The position numbers and the translations under genes are program-made. 64,000 nucleotides of DNA from an uncultured Cohaesibacter sp. (GTDB lineage: Bacteria > Pseudomonadota > Alphaproteobacteria > Rhizobiales > Cohaesibacteraceae): positions 4,275,001 to 4,339,000 of the forward strand of contig NZ_OY761553.1 in the NCBI RefSeq assembly GCF_963664735.1, in the 5' to 3' direction. Below are positions 45,059-52,867 of this stretch, piece by piece. The notes beneath the pieces were generated by a model. It was not told where the DNA came from. It made no database searches and saw only the letters and a program-made list of their open reading frames with translations. Each line of letters begins with the position of its first letter. Positions within the stretch are counted from its first letter, which is position 1.

Positions 45059-46960
45059 ATGGGCGCAGTTTACAAGGAAGTCTATGAGGGATGGAAGCAG
45101 AATCCGGAAGGATTCTGGGCAAATGCAGCTAAAAAGATCAGTTGGTTCAAGCCAGCTGACAAGATATTTGATGCAGATGCGGGTGTTTATGGACGTTGGT
45201 TTGCAGGGGCTGAGTGCAACACCTGCTATAATGCAGTTGACCGTCATGTCGAGGCGGGGCATGCTCAGAGAGATGCCATTATCTACGACAGCCCGATAAC
45301 CGGGCACAAGGAAACCTACACCTACGGCGATGTGAAGTTGCAGGTGCAGGCGTTGGCCGCAGTGTTGCTTGATAATGGTGTCGAAAAGGGCGATCGCGTG
45401 ATCGTCTACATGCCGATGATTCCTCAGGCCCTTTTTGCCATGCTTGCCTGCGCGCGCATTGGTGCTGTGCATTCGGTCGTCTTTGGCGGATTTGCGGCCA
45501 ACGAACTGGCAACGCGCCTAAATGATGCCAAGCCAAAAGCCATTATCTCTGCGTCCTGTGGTGTTGAGCCCAACCGTATCGTGGCTTACAAGCCTTTGCT
45601 GGATGAAGCTATAGAGTTGGCCACCCATAAGCCGCAGAAATGCATTATCTTCCAGCGCAAGGAGCTGGTGTGTGACCTCAAGGAAGGGCGTGATATCAAT
45701 TATCATGCGGCCATTGTTGAGGAAATCGAGCGGCACCGGGTGGTTGATTGCGTGCCGGTGCTGGCTACGGATCCGCTCTACATTCTTTACACCTCAGGCA
45801 CCACAGGTCAGCCCAAAGGCGTTGTGCGCGACAATGGTGGCCATATGGTTGCTCTGCAATGGACCATGGAACATCTCTATGACATCAAGCCGGGAGAAGT
45901 GTTCTGGGCGGCATCTGATGTGGGCTGGGTCGTGGGGCATTCCTACATCGTCTATGCGCCGCTCATCTTCGGTGCGACAACCGTGGTGTTTGAAGGCAAA
46001 CCTGTGGGCACCCCTGATGCGGGCACATTTTGGCGCGTGATCAATGAGCACGATGTTGTGGCCCTCTTTACGGCGCCAACCGCATTTCGCGCCATCAAGA
46101 AGGAAGATCCGAATGGAGAGTTCATAAAGAAATATGATCTTTCCTCTTTGCGTACGCTCTTCCTTGCAGGTGAGCGCGCGGATCCTGATACGGTACAGTG
46201 GGCAGAAGATATGCTCAAGGTTCCGGTCATTGATCACTGGTGGCAAACAGAAACCGGTTGGGCTATTGCGGCCAATCCGGTTGGCGTCGAGCTGCTGCCT
46301 GTTGTGCATGGCTCGCCGACGGTTGCAATGCCCGGTTATGATGTTCAGATCGTTGGTGCCGATGGACATCCGGTGCCTGCAAACGAGATGGGGAACATCG
46401 TTATCAAATTGCCGTTGGCACCGGGTAACTTGCCGGGTTTATGGCAGAATGATCAGCGCTTCAAGACCAGCTATCTTGATGAATTTCCGGGATATTATCA
46501 GACTGGTGATGCTGGCTATATGGATGAGAATGGCTATCTCTTCATTATGTCGCGTACGGATGACATCATCAACGTGGCCGGGCATCGCCTGTCTACGGGA
46601 GCCATGGAAGAAGTGCTTGCGGCCCATCCTGATGTTGCCGAATGTGCTGTGATTGGCATCGCGGACAAGCTCAAGGGGCAATTGCCCGCCGGGTTTGTTG
46701 TGTTCAAATCGGGCGTTGATCGTTCGCCGCTGGAGATCGAGAAGGAACTCATCAAGCTGGTGCGCGAGAAAATCGGCCCGGTTGCAGCCTTCAAGATCGC
46801 AGTGACTGTAGATCGTCTACCGAAGACACGGTCTGGCAAAATCCTTAGAGGCACCATGCGGGCGATTGCTGATCACGAGGAATATAAAATGCCTGCTACG
46901 ATCGATGATCCGACCATTCTTAGCGAGATCGAGGATGCGTTGCGCGAGCACGGCCTGTAG
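45059..46960 (+). CDS. prpE: Propionyl-CoA synthetase
   Basis: 633-residue acyl-CoA synthetase of the acetyl/propionyl group. YTSGTTGQPKGVVRDNGGH (the RDNGGH ending is characteristic of PrpE), the WWQTETGWAIAANPVG substrate-binding stretch, and the acetylatable lysine in TRSGKILRGTMR near the C-terminus are visible. It activates propionate (or acetate) to the CoA ester. ATG 45059 has GGGAG upstream, eight bases away. No methylcitrate-cycle genes are next to it, so propionyl-CoA may go through the methylmalonyl route. Confidence 0.92.
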   Translation: MGAVYKEVYEGWKQNPEGFWANAAKKISWFKPADKIFDADAGVYGRWFAGAECNTCYNAVDRHVEAGHAQRDAIIYDSPITGHKETYTYGDVKLQVQALAAVLLDNGVEKGDRVIVYMPMIPQALFAMLACARIGAVHSVVFGGFAANELATRLNDAKPKAIISASCGVEPNRIVAYKPLLDEAIELATHKPQKCIIFQRKELVCDLKEGRDINYHAAIVEEIERHRVVDCVPVLATDPLYILYTSGTTGQPKGVVRDNGGHMVALQWTMEHLYDIKPGEVFWAASDVGWVVGHSYIVYAPLIFGATTVVFEGKPVGTPDAGTFWRVINEHDVVALFTAPTAFRAIKKEDPNGEFIKKYDLSSLRTLFLAGERADPDTVQWAEDMLKVPVIDHWWQTETGWAIAANPVGVELLPVVHGSPTVAMPGYDVQIVGADGHPVPANEMGNIVIKLPLAPGNLPGLWQNDQRFKTSYLDEFPGYYQTGDAGYMDENGYLFIMSRTDDIINVAGHRLSTGAMEEVLAAHPDVAECAVIGIADKLKGQLPAGFVVFKSGVDRSPLEIEKELIKLVREKIGPVAAFKIAVTVDRLPKTRSGKILRGTMRAIADHEEYKMPATIDDPTILSEIEDALREHGL

Positions 46961-47004
46961 GCCTTGTGTTCAGGCGCTCTGATTGGGGCTTGAATAGAGC
47001 ATTA

Positions 47005-47034
47005 AAAAGGCCGGGCGAAAACCCGGCCTTTTGA
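47005..47034. terminator. Terminator between prpE and trcR
   Basis: AAAAGGCCGGG (47005-47015) is fully complementary to CCCGGCCTTTT (47022-47032). A and T flanks let it work in both directions between the convergent genes. Confidence 0.85.
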
Positions 47035-47063
47035 ATTGGTATGCATCAGATTGCTGCTGAGCC

Positions 47064-47777
47064 TTATTCTTCTTCATCATCATCGTCTTTTGATGAAGGC
47101 TGGAAATTGGCGAACACTGATGCGGCATCAGGAATAGCGTCATCTTCAACCGGTTTCTTGACTGATTTGAAGTTGCCGAATGGATCAACCGGCGCCAGAG
47201 ATTCTTCAGGCGACAGCAAGGTCGGATTTTCTTGATATTCTTGCTGTGCCGGGGCGTCGGCGGCGGATTTCTTGACTTCCAGATCGAGATCAATCTGTTT
47301 GCAGATACCCAGTGTTACAGGATCCATTGGAGTGAGCTGGCCAGAGTTCCAGTGCGTTCTGTTTCGAATAGCTTCAATGGTTGGCTTGGTTGTGCCCACC
47401 AGTCGAACAATCTGCTGATCTTTCAATTCAGGATGATTGCGCACCAGCCAAAGAATGGCATTCGGGCGATCCTGCCGTTTTGAAACAGGTGTATAGCGCG
47501 GGCCGCGACGTTTGGCTTCTGGAACCGTCACTTTGGGAGGGGCCAGTTTCAAACGGTATTTCGGTTCTTTTTGCGCTTTTTCGATTTCTTCACGCGTCAG
47601 CTGACCGGTCATGATGGGGTCCATGCCCTTAATGCCTTGGGCGGACTCGCCATCTGCAATCGCTTTGACTTCCAATGGATGCAGTTTGCAGAAAGCAGCG
47701 ATCTGATCGAAAGACAAGGCTGTGTTGTCAACCAGCCAGACTGCGGTAGCTTTCGGCATCAATGGTGCATTCGACAT
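47064..47777 (-). CDS. trcR: Cell-cycle transcriptional regulator TrcR (DUF1013)
   Basis: 237 residues. The DUF1013 signature runs from MPKATAVWLVDNTALSFDQIA through KGMDPIMTGQLTREEIEKAQ to RPNAILWLVRNHPELKDQQI and GTTKPTIEAIRNRTHWN. The C-terminal 60 residues are acidic (ends DDDDEEE) and likely disordered. In Caulobacter the orthologue binds DNA and RNA polymerase and is conserved only in alphaproteobacteria. It stands alone; its promoter region is 47778-47894. Confidence 0.9.
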   Translation of the reverse strand: MSNAPLMPKATAVWLVDNTALSFDQIAAFCKLHPLEVKAIADGESAQGIKGMDPIMTGQLTREEIEKAQKEPKYRLKLAPPKVTVPEAKRRGPRYTPVSKRQDRPNAILWLVRNHPELKDQQIVRLVGTTKPTIEAIRNRTHWNSGQLTPMDPVTLGICKQIDLDLEVKKSAADAPAQQEYQENPTLLSPEESLAPVDPFGNFKSVKKPVEDDAIPDAASVFANFQPSSKDDDDEEE

Positions 47778-47885
47778 GGTACATCCTCATTGTAGCTTGA
47801 CCTGATATATCCTTCAGATCAGCCTCTCAAGATTCGTTAGAATTGACAGGGAATAAAAAAACTATACTTGTTCTGAAGCAAATGC

Positions 47886-47926
47886 GCAAATAAGAAAACG
47901 CCCCTTTGGTGGTTTAGGGGCGTTTT
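47886..47926 (-). terminator. Rho-independent terminator of the TadG-like gene
   Basis: AAAACGCCCC (47895-47904) pairs with GGGGCGTTTT (47917-47926); on the minus strand the stem is followed by TTTTCTTATTT. Confidence 0.8.
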
Positions 47927-47954
47927 GGATCTCTTTTACCCTCATTTCTCGTCC

Positions 47955-49574
47955 CTATTCGACAAGGCGCAGGTTGCTAAGCTCGGATGCGATGTTTTTG
48001 AACACAGTTGTCAATTCGTTTGCGTTATTCACGCTTTTGTACCATTCATCCTTGCTGGCGCAGCTTTTTAGCATGCTGGCTGTCGTTTGGGAGGGGGAGC
48101 CAAAGTAGATCGTAAAGATCTTGATCTTGCGGCTGGAGTCGGAAATTGCATCTTTGGCTGCCTGACATGCTTCTGTGGTGCGCTTGTTCATCTCTGAGAC
48201 ATAGGATCCCGATCCTGAAATTCGCCCTTCTCCAGACCAGCCGTAGGCATGGTAATAATCTTCGTAGAAGGTGTTGTTCCCGTCGGTCATGATGATGAGT
48301 GCCTTGATATTTTCCTCGTCATCATAGCTGCGGCCTTCCGTATAAGGGGCTTGTGGTGAAAGCACGCGCAATCCCCAGATTGTGCCCATTTGAATATTAG
48401 TGCCGCCGTTTGCAACCATACTCGAAATATCGGATTCGATTGCGCTTGTGTTATGCGTCAGAGGTACGATGCGGGCCATGTCGCACCAGGTGTTTGGTGT
48501 GTACCCTCCAGACAAGATTGTCTGGTTGTAATAGTATCCGTAGGCAAGTTTATCTGCGTTGGACTGTCTTCTCGCGTAATCTGTACGCGAAAGATAATAG
48601 TCGGAATATCTGTATTGAGAATAATAGCTCTTTTGAACGTATCTGCTATTGTTTATCTCACCTCTCGCTGGGTGAAAGTATGGAATAAAATAGCTGTCGC
48701 TATTCTTTTCGCTGGGTGTAGTGTCCTTAATGTCCAACGGATGAGGCCGTGCTTCAACGCATCCTGCCCATTCGATTGCTTTGCGTGTGTAAGGGTCTTT
48801 AAGGGTCGCAAACAGATCAAAGCGCTTTGCATTTGGAGGCAGGTTATTGTGATAGACAGATGACACGCCATCCACATCCAGCCATGATGTTTCTTCGTTT
48901 TTGCTCGAATCGAGGCGCACCATGTGTGTGAAGGGGACAAGGCCAAAGCTCAGGGATTCTTCATCCTGCTTCTTGGAATCAAGAATTTCTACAAGTTCTT
49001 TCGCTGCGTCTCTGAGCGCCTGAATACGTGTTTTGGTGCCAGCCCGTGTGGCCATGGAGCCTGAGTTGTCAAGCACCATCACAACTTCCAACGTCTTGTT
49101 GCCTGCCACAGACTTGGAGGTGATTGAGAAGTCGACCTCATTAATGTCCGCAAATTTCATGAAGGTCGTTTCAGTCGACCCTGTTGCACTGACCTGGATT
49201 GATGTTGGGTTTTGACCGATGACAACCTGATAGTTGCTTACTGTGCTGTCGCTCGGTCCGTTTGCTTTCACATAAGATGTGATCAGGTCTGTGATTTCAC
49301 TCGTGGACAGGGTGCCAACTTGCTTAACTGCGGCCAGTGTTGCAGCATCCAGAGCGTCCTGCGCTTCAGAACGGGCAAGGGCGATGCGGGAATAGTCAAC
49401 CGCAGCTCCAAGCATAAGGATAATGGGGATGATAGCCACAACGAGAATGATTGCGATAGCACCACTCTCATCGCCTGCAAAAGAAGGCTTTTCTTTTAGC
49501 TTCAGGCGACAGCGATCCTCATGGACCAGCTTTTCAGACTTTTTGGTGAAAAGAAATTTTGAAAAAATATGCAT
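47955..49574 (-). CDS. TadG-like pilus-assembly protein with VWA domain
   Basis: 539 residues. A cytoplasmic N-terminus, then a TadE/G-type segment (ESGAIAIILVVAIIPIILML at about 36-55, followed by a helix with RSEAQDALDAATLAA), and a VWA domain from about 160 with the MIDAS motif VMVLDNSGSM and the later IIMTDGNN. An insertion (about 310-345) is unusually rich in Tyr and Ser (YYSQYRYSDYYLSRTDY). TadG proteins serve Flp/Tad pili at the inner membrane or periplasm. No tad genes are in the window, so this is an orphan copy. The start at 49574 has no strong ribosome binding site. Confidence 0.85.
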   Translation of the reverse strand: MHIFSKFLFTKKSEKLVHEDRCRLKLKEKPSFAGDESGAIAIILVVAIIPIILMLGAAVDYSRIALARSEAQDALDAATLAAVKQVGTLSTSEITDLITSYVKANGPSDSTVSNYQVVIGQNPTSIQVSATGSTETTFMKFADINEVDFSITSKSVAGNKTLEVVMVLDNSGSMATRAGTKTRIQALRDAAKELVEILDSKKQDEESLSFGLVPFTHMVRLDSSKNEETSWLDVDGVSSVYHNNLPPNAKRFDLFATLKDPYTRKAIEWAGCVEARPHPLDIKDTTPSEKNSDSYFIPYFHPARGEINNSRYVQKSYYSQYRYSDYYLSRTDYARRQSNADKLAYGYYYNQTILSGGYTPNTWCDMARIVPLTHNTSAIESDISSMVANGGTNIQMGTIWGLRVLSPQAPYTEGRSYDDEENIKALIIMTDGNNTFYEDYYHAYGWSGEGRISGSGSYVSEMNKRTTEACQAAKDAISDSSRKIKIFTIYFGSPSQTTASMLKSCASKDEWYKSVNNANELTTVFKNIASELSNLRLVE

Positions 49575-49762
49575 GGCATATCCTGTATGAGCGCCCCGAT
49601 GCTCTTTAATAAACTCTCGGGACAGTCAACAGGATTTGCCTTACCAATTCATTTCAAATTGTCTCAATTACCGCTTCGATCAGTGCTTTCTTCTGTTTGA
49701 CGTAAACAAAGAATTAAGATGAATGAAGTTTTGAAACGGGCAGAAAAGTGAGGAAAGATTCC

Positions 49763-50757
49763 TCACAATTCTAGCATTATTTTGCCAATGTGGCTGGAGC
49801 TTTCCATCAGCTCGTGAGCCTTGGCCGCGTCTTCCATTGGGAAGGTTTTGTAGATCTGGGGCTTGATCAGGCCACAGGACAAAAGCTGCCAGACTTCCTT
49901 TTTCAATTCCTTGGCGATTTCTGCCTTAACGTCGTTCGGCCGAGCGCGCAGCGTCGAGCCGGTATGAATAAGGCGTTTCATCATGAGACGTCTGAAATCG
50001 GCTTCCACGATGCCGCCGTTCAAGAAGGCGATTTGAACAATCCTGCCATCTTCTGCCGCGATGACATAGTTCTTGGAGATATAGTCTCCCCCGACCATAT
50101 CCAGAATGACGTTCACGCCTTTCCTGTTGGTCCAGTTCTTGATCTCGGTTACAAAATCTTGGGTTTTGTAATTAATGGCGAGATCTGCGCCCAGCTCGAG
50201 GCAGGCTTTGCATTTTTCTTCATTGCCAACCGTGACTGCAACCTTTGCTCCGAAGGCTTTGCCAAGCTGGATGGCTGTAAGGCCAATACCTGATGACCCG
50301 CCATGAACAAGCAGTGTTTCTTCTGGGCGCAGTTTGCCACGCTGGAACACATTGTGCCAGACCGTAAACATGTTTTCGGGCATGCTTGCAGCTTCCGTGA
50401 AGCTCCAGCCTTTAGGGATTTCCAGGGCGCTGCCTGCGTGTGCAACGCAATATTCTGCGTAGCCGCCACCAGATACCAAAGCTGTGGCGCAGTCTCCGAC
50501 TTTCCAGTCCTTGACATTTGCACCAACTTTCACGATTTCGCCAGCGACTTCCAGACCGAGTATGTCTGATGCTCCGGGAGAGGGGGGTAGTTTCCCGCTC
50601 TTTGAATGCAATCTGGTCGGTTTACTCCTGCTGCCTTGACATTGATCAGAATTTCGTCGTCGGCAGGTGTGGGGATTGGGCGAGTGGTGATTTGGAGCTT
50701 TTCAGGACCCCCTGGCTCAGAGGCTACGATGGCCTTCATTTCCGTTGCTTCCAGCAT
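49763..50757 (-). pseudogene. NAD(P)H:quinone oxidoreductase (zinc-free MDR), interrupted by a -1 frameshift
   Basis: The quinone-oxidoreductase subgroup of the medium-chain dehydrogenase superfamily. The N-terminal part (from ATG 50757, CAGGA upstream) reads MKAIVASEPGGPEKLQI and VNRPDCIQRAGNYPP; the C-terminal part, in another frame, continues PSPGASDILGLEVAGEIV, VHGGSSGIGLTAIQLGKAFGA and ends IGKIMLEL. The two join if the run of six G on the plus strand (50582-50587) had seven, giving YPPSPGASD. Restored length is about 331 residues, normal for the family. As written the product is truncated. Broken gene or one-base sequence error in a homopolymer. Confidence 0.85.
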
Positions 50758-51006
50758 GATTATTCCTGTCGGGCTTGGGGTTTCGTTCTCATTCTCTTTC
50801 TAGCGGATATTCCGGCTAGATGAAATGCACTCAATGGTGTAATCGAGGCTCACATAAGACGGGTTGTTGCACGTCTGTATTTCTTCTGATCACAATAAGT
50901 ATAGATTTAATTCTGCGTGTCTATAATCTGTATTACTTCATATTTGTTTTGTTCATGTTCGCTTAAATTGCATTATGTTTGAGTATAATTGTTGCTATTT
51001 AAGATA

Positions 51007-51021
51007 TTAACTAAAAATTAA
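51007..51021. promoter_or_regulatory. CtrA-type box in AT-rich DNA
   Basis: TTAA (51007-51010), seven bases, TTAA (51018-51021). It overlaps the predicted start of the small RNA. In such AT-rich sequence a chance match is more likely than at the other boxes. Confidence 0.3.
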
Positions 51022-51107
51022 TCATTATTTGGATAATATAGACTATCCATACTTAATGGATTTTGAGTGACTCCCGTCACTCTGTTTGACGCCTCCCTGT
51101 TAACTCC

Positions 51108-51135
51108 TGAGAGCCGCTCTTGCGGCTCTTTTTTT
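51108..51135 (+). terminator. Strong rho-independent terminator
   Basis: GAGCCGC (51111-51117) pairs with GCGGCTC (51122-51128), loop TCTT, followed by seven T (51129-51135). No upstream plus-strand gene exists for it, which implies a non-coding transcript. Confidence 0.85.
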
Positions 51136-51201
51136 GGTTGAGTTTGAGCCCCCCCCTTCACGAAGTCTTTAAAAAGCCGCGACGATCAGGTCTTGAGCCA
51201 A

Positions 51202-51217
51202 TTAATATAATGTTAAC
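51202..51217 (+). promoter_or_regulatory. CtrA-type box upstream of rcdA (TTAA-N7-TTAAC)
   Basis: TTAATATAATGTTAAC matches the full CtrA consensus on the plus strand. It lies 369 bases upstream of rcdA, whose product regulates CtrA degradation, and could also overlap a promoter, since TATAAT falls in the spacer. Confidence 0.5.
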
Positions 51218-51585
51218 CCTGTTCGTGAGCAGTGAAACAGATTTTTGAATAATTCCGCAGGAGAGGTGTAAAAACCAAAGCTGTTTCAAAATGGGGCTTT
51301 GCCAGTCTCATCGTGATAGCAAGAGTGTGTCACTAAGGCATCTCAAGTTCAGAATCCTCTGCTGATTGCAGTTGAAGGCGTGGTCCTGTGTTTCTATTTC
51401 TGTTAGACTTACGCAAGTAACCTGACCAATCTGGTGCATTTTTATCGCAAAAATCTCTGTCAAGATTACTTTTTGTCGGTGGCATGGTTTGTGCTTGTTA
51501 TTCTGCGAAATGACAATTTGGTGTAATGTCTGTTTGAAATTGATACATCGGACATGGTAGGCATGACCAGGCATTTGGAGGTCAC

Positions 51586-52134
51586 ATGAACGACAAGCGT
51601 AAGCACACTCACAACACTACTCCGGTTTCGTTCGGGGCTAAGCTTGCAGATTCCGATAGTTTTAAAACCTTGTTTCGGGATGGTATGGCGCTCGTAGAAG
51701 AAGCTGCCGATTATCTCGATGGAGAAGGCCGGGCAGAGGCTAAGAGCCTGCCACGAGTGGCATCCTTGGCCTACGCTACGGAATCCATGCGGTTGACAAC
51801 GCGTCTGATGCAAATGGCTTCTTGGCTGTTGCTGCAGCGTGCGGTTAACGAAGGTGAAATGACATTGGAACAGGCCGGACAGGAGAAGAACAAGGTTCGT
51901 CTTCACGGGCTTTCCTCTTCAAAAGACGCGCCCGGCTGGGACGAGCTTCCTCCGCGATTGCGTGATTTGATTGAACAATCAATGCATATGCAAAAGCGTA
52001 TCCGTCATCTTGATGAAGTCATCTATTCCAAACGGGATCCAGAAGAAACCAGAGACCGTCGGGTTCTGGCCAATCCTGTTGGTGACCAGATCGGCATGAT
52101 TGCGAATGCCTTTTCTGCAAAAGCCGCAGACTGA
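51586..52134 (+). CDS. rcdA: Protease adaptor RcdA (DUF1465), CtrA-degradation factor
   Basis: 182 residues, all helical, with the DUF1465 pattern: SDSFKTLFRDGMALVEEAADYLDGEGR, then LPRVASLAYATESMRLTTRLMQMASWLLLQRAVNEGEMT (read at about 57-95), and MQKRIRHLDEVIY. In Caulobacter RcdA is a CpdR-dependent ClpXP adaptor that delivers CtrA for destruction. GGAGG eight bases before ATG 51586 fixes the start. The long upstream region carries CtrA-like boxes, consistent with feedback on this cell-cycle circuit. A terminator follows. Confidence 0.88.
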   Translation: MNDKRKHTHNTTPVSFGAKLADSDSFKTLFRDGMALVEEAADYLDGEGRAEAKSLPRVASLAYATESMRLTTRLMQMASWLLLQRAVNEGEMTLEQAGQEKNKVRLHGLSSSKDAPGWDELPPRLRDLIEQSMHMQKRIRHLDEVIYSKRDPEETRDRRVLANPVGDQIGMIANAFSAKAAD

Positions 52135-52160
52135 TTTCTTGCCTCTTGATGGGTAAGACA

Positions 52161-52195
52161 AAAAGGAGTGTCAATTTGGCACTCCTTTTGTTTTG
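52161..52195 (+). terminator. Rho-independent terminator of rcdA
   Basis: AAAAGGAGTG (52161-52170) pairs with CACTCCTTTT (52180-52189), followed by GTTTT. Confidence 0.85.
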
Positions 52196-52245
52196 ATAGA
52201 GACCACTTAGGTTTCAGAAGGGGAGCTCATTGCATTCATTCGGGC

Positions 52246-52275
52246 AAAAGAAAACCCGATGCCAAAGGCATCGGG
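52246..52275 (-). terminator. Rho-independent terminator of rpmE
   Basis: CCCGATGCC (52255-52263) pairs with GGCATCGGG (52267-52275); on the minus strand it is followed by TTTTCTTTT. Confidence 0.85.
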
Positions 52276-52308
52276 ATTTCAAACCGTGGACAAATCTGCC
52301 AGCAGCGC

Positions 52309-52533
52309 TTAAGCGCCCAGGAAGCCTGCGAATTTGTCTTTGAAACGGGATACGCGTCCGCCACGATCCAGAAGCTGGTTGGAAGAACCAGTCCAAGCAG
52401 GATGAGAGGTTGGATCGATATCGAGGTTCAGGGTTTCCCCTTCGGAACCATAAGTGGAGCGGGTCATGAATTCGGTGCCATCGGTCATGACAACTTTGAT
52501 CATGTGGTAGTCAGGATGGATATCATTTTTCAT
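52309..52533 (-). CDS. rpmE: 50S ribosomal protein L31
   Basis: 74 residues from ATG 52533: [45 protein letters not shown] and RVSRFKDKF. It is the zinc-free (C-) form: the CxxC pair of zinc-binding L31 is absent, as usual for alphaproteobacteria. The frame continues upstream, but AAGGA before 52533 and family length set the start. The ABC transporter gene is divergent. Confidence 0.95.
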   Translation of the reverse strand: MKNDIHPDYHMIKVVMTDGTEFMTRSTYGSEGETLNLDIDPTSHPAWTGSSNQLLDRGGRVSRFKDKFAGFLGA

Positions 52534-52867
52534 CGTCAGGACGTCCTTAGGGTCAACCGGCCAGCAACCGGATATCATCCATTTGCTCAAGGCCAATTTG
52601 AATTGAGGTTCGGAATATGCCTGGCTGAAACCGGCCACCATATTCGAATGGTTCCGTGGCGACACTGCCTTCAAGACTTTGCGACCAAGCGAAACCAAAA
52701 AGCTTGGCTGCGGGCGGGCTAGCCACACAGCCAGTAAAATAATTTGCGTTCGTATACCGCAGTGCGTTGAGATATACAAGCCTGTTCCCTATTTTGAAGA
52801 AGAAAAAAGCTAATTCTCTGTTCGATTTTCAGCAAGTCGCGTGGATTTTTTTGATTGGAGCGCCTTT

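Larger units (their letters stand above)
50996..51135 (+). ncRNA. Candidate trans-acting small RNA
   Basis: A perfect -10 hexamer TATAAT (50984-50989) would start a transcript of about 140 bases. Near its 3' end are a hairpin GAGTGAC/GTCACTC (51065-51071 with 51076-51082) with loop TCCC, a single-stranded CCTCCCTG...CTCCTG stretch, and the terminator stem with seven T. Exposed CUCCC/CUCC motifs complementary to ribosome binding sites are typical of alphaproteobacterial sRNAs. No reading frame is evident. Confidence 0.4.
50758..51585. other. 828-base intergenic region before rcdA
   Basis: The longest gene-free space in the window. The first half is very AT-rich and contains a TATAAT hexamer, a candidate small RNA ending in a strong terminator, and a CtrA-like box; a second CtrA-like box lies at 51202. 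Frames seen in it (for example the minus frame 51308-51574) lack ribosome binding sites and family resemblance. Confidence 0.7.

Noticed and set aside
50860-51060. AT-rich stretch as a horizontally acquired island or attachment site
   Set aside because: No tRNA, integrase, direct repeats or foreign genes flank it; low GC is better explained by promoters and the sRNA candidate.
51308-51574. 88-residue minus-strand frame before rcdA
   Set aside because: No ribosome binding site, composition unlike nearby genes, and no recognisable domain; it overlaps the likely rcdA promoter region.
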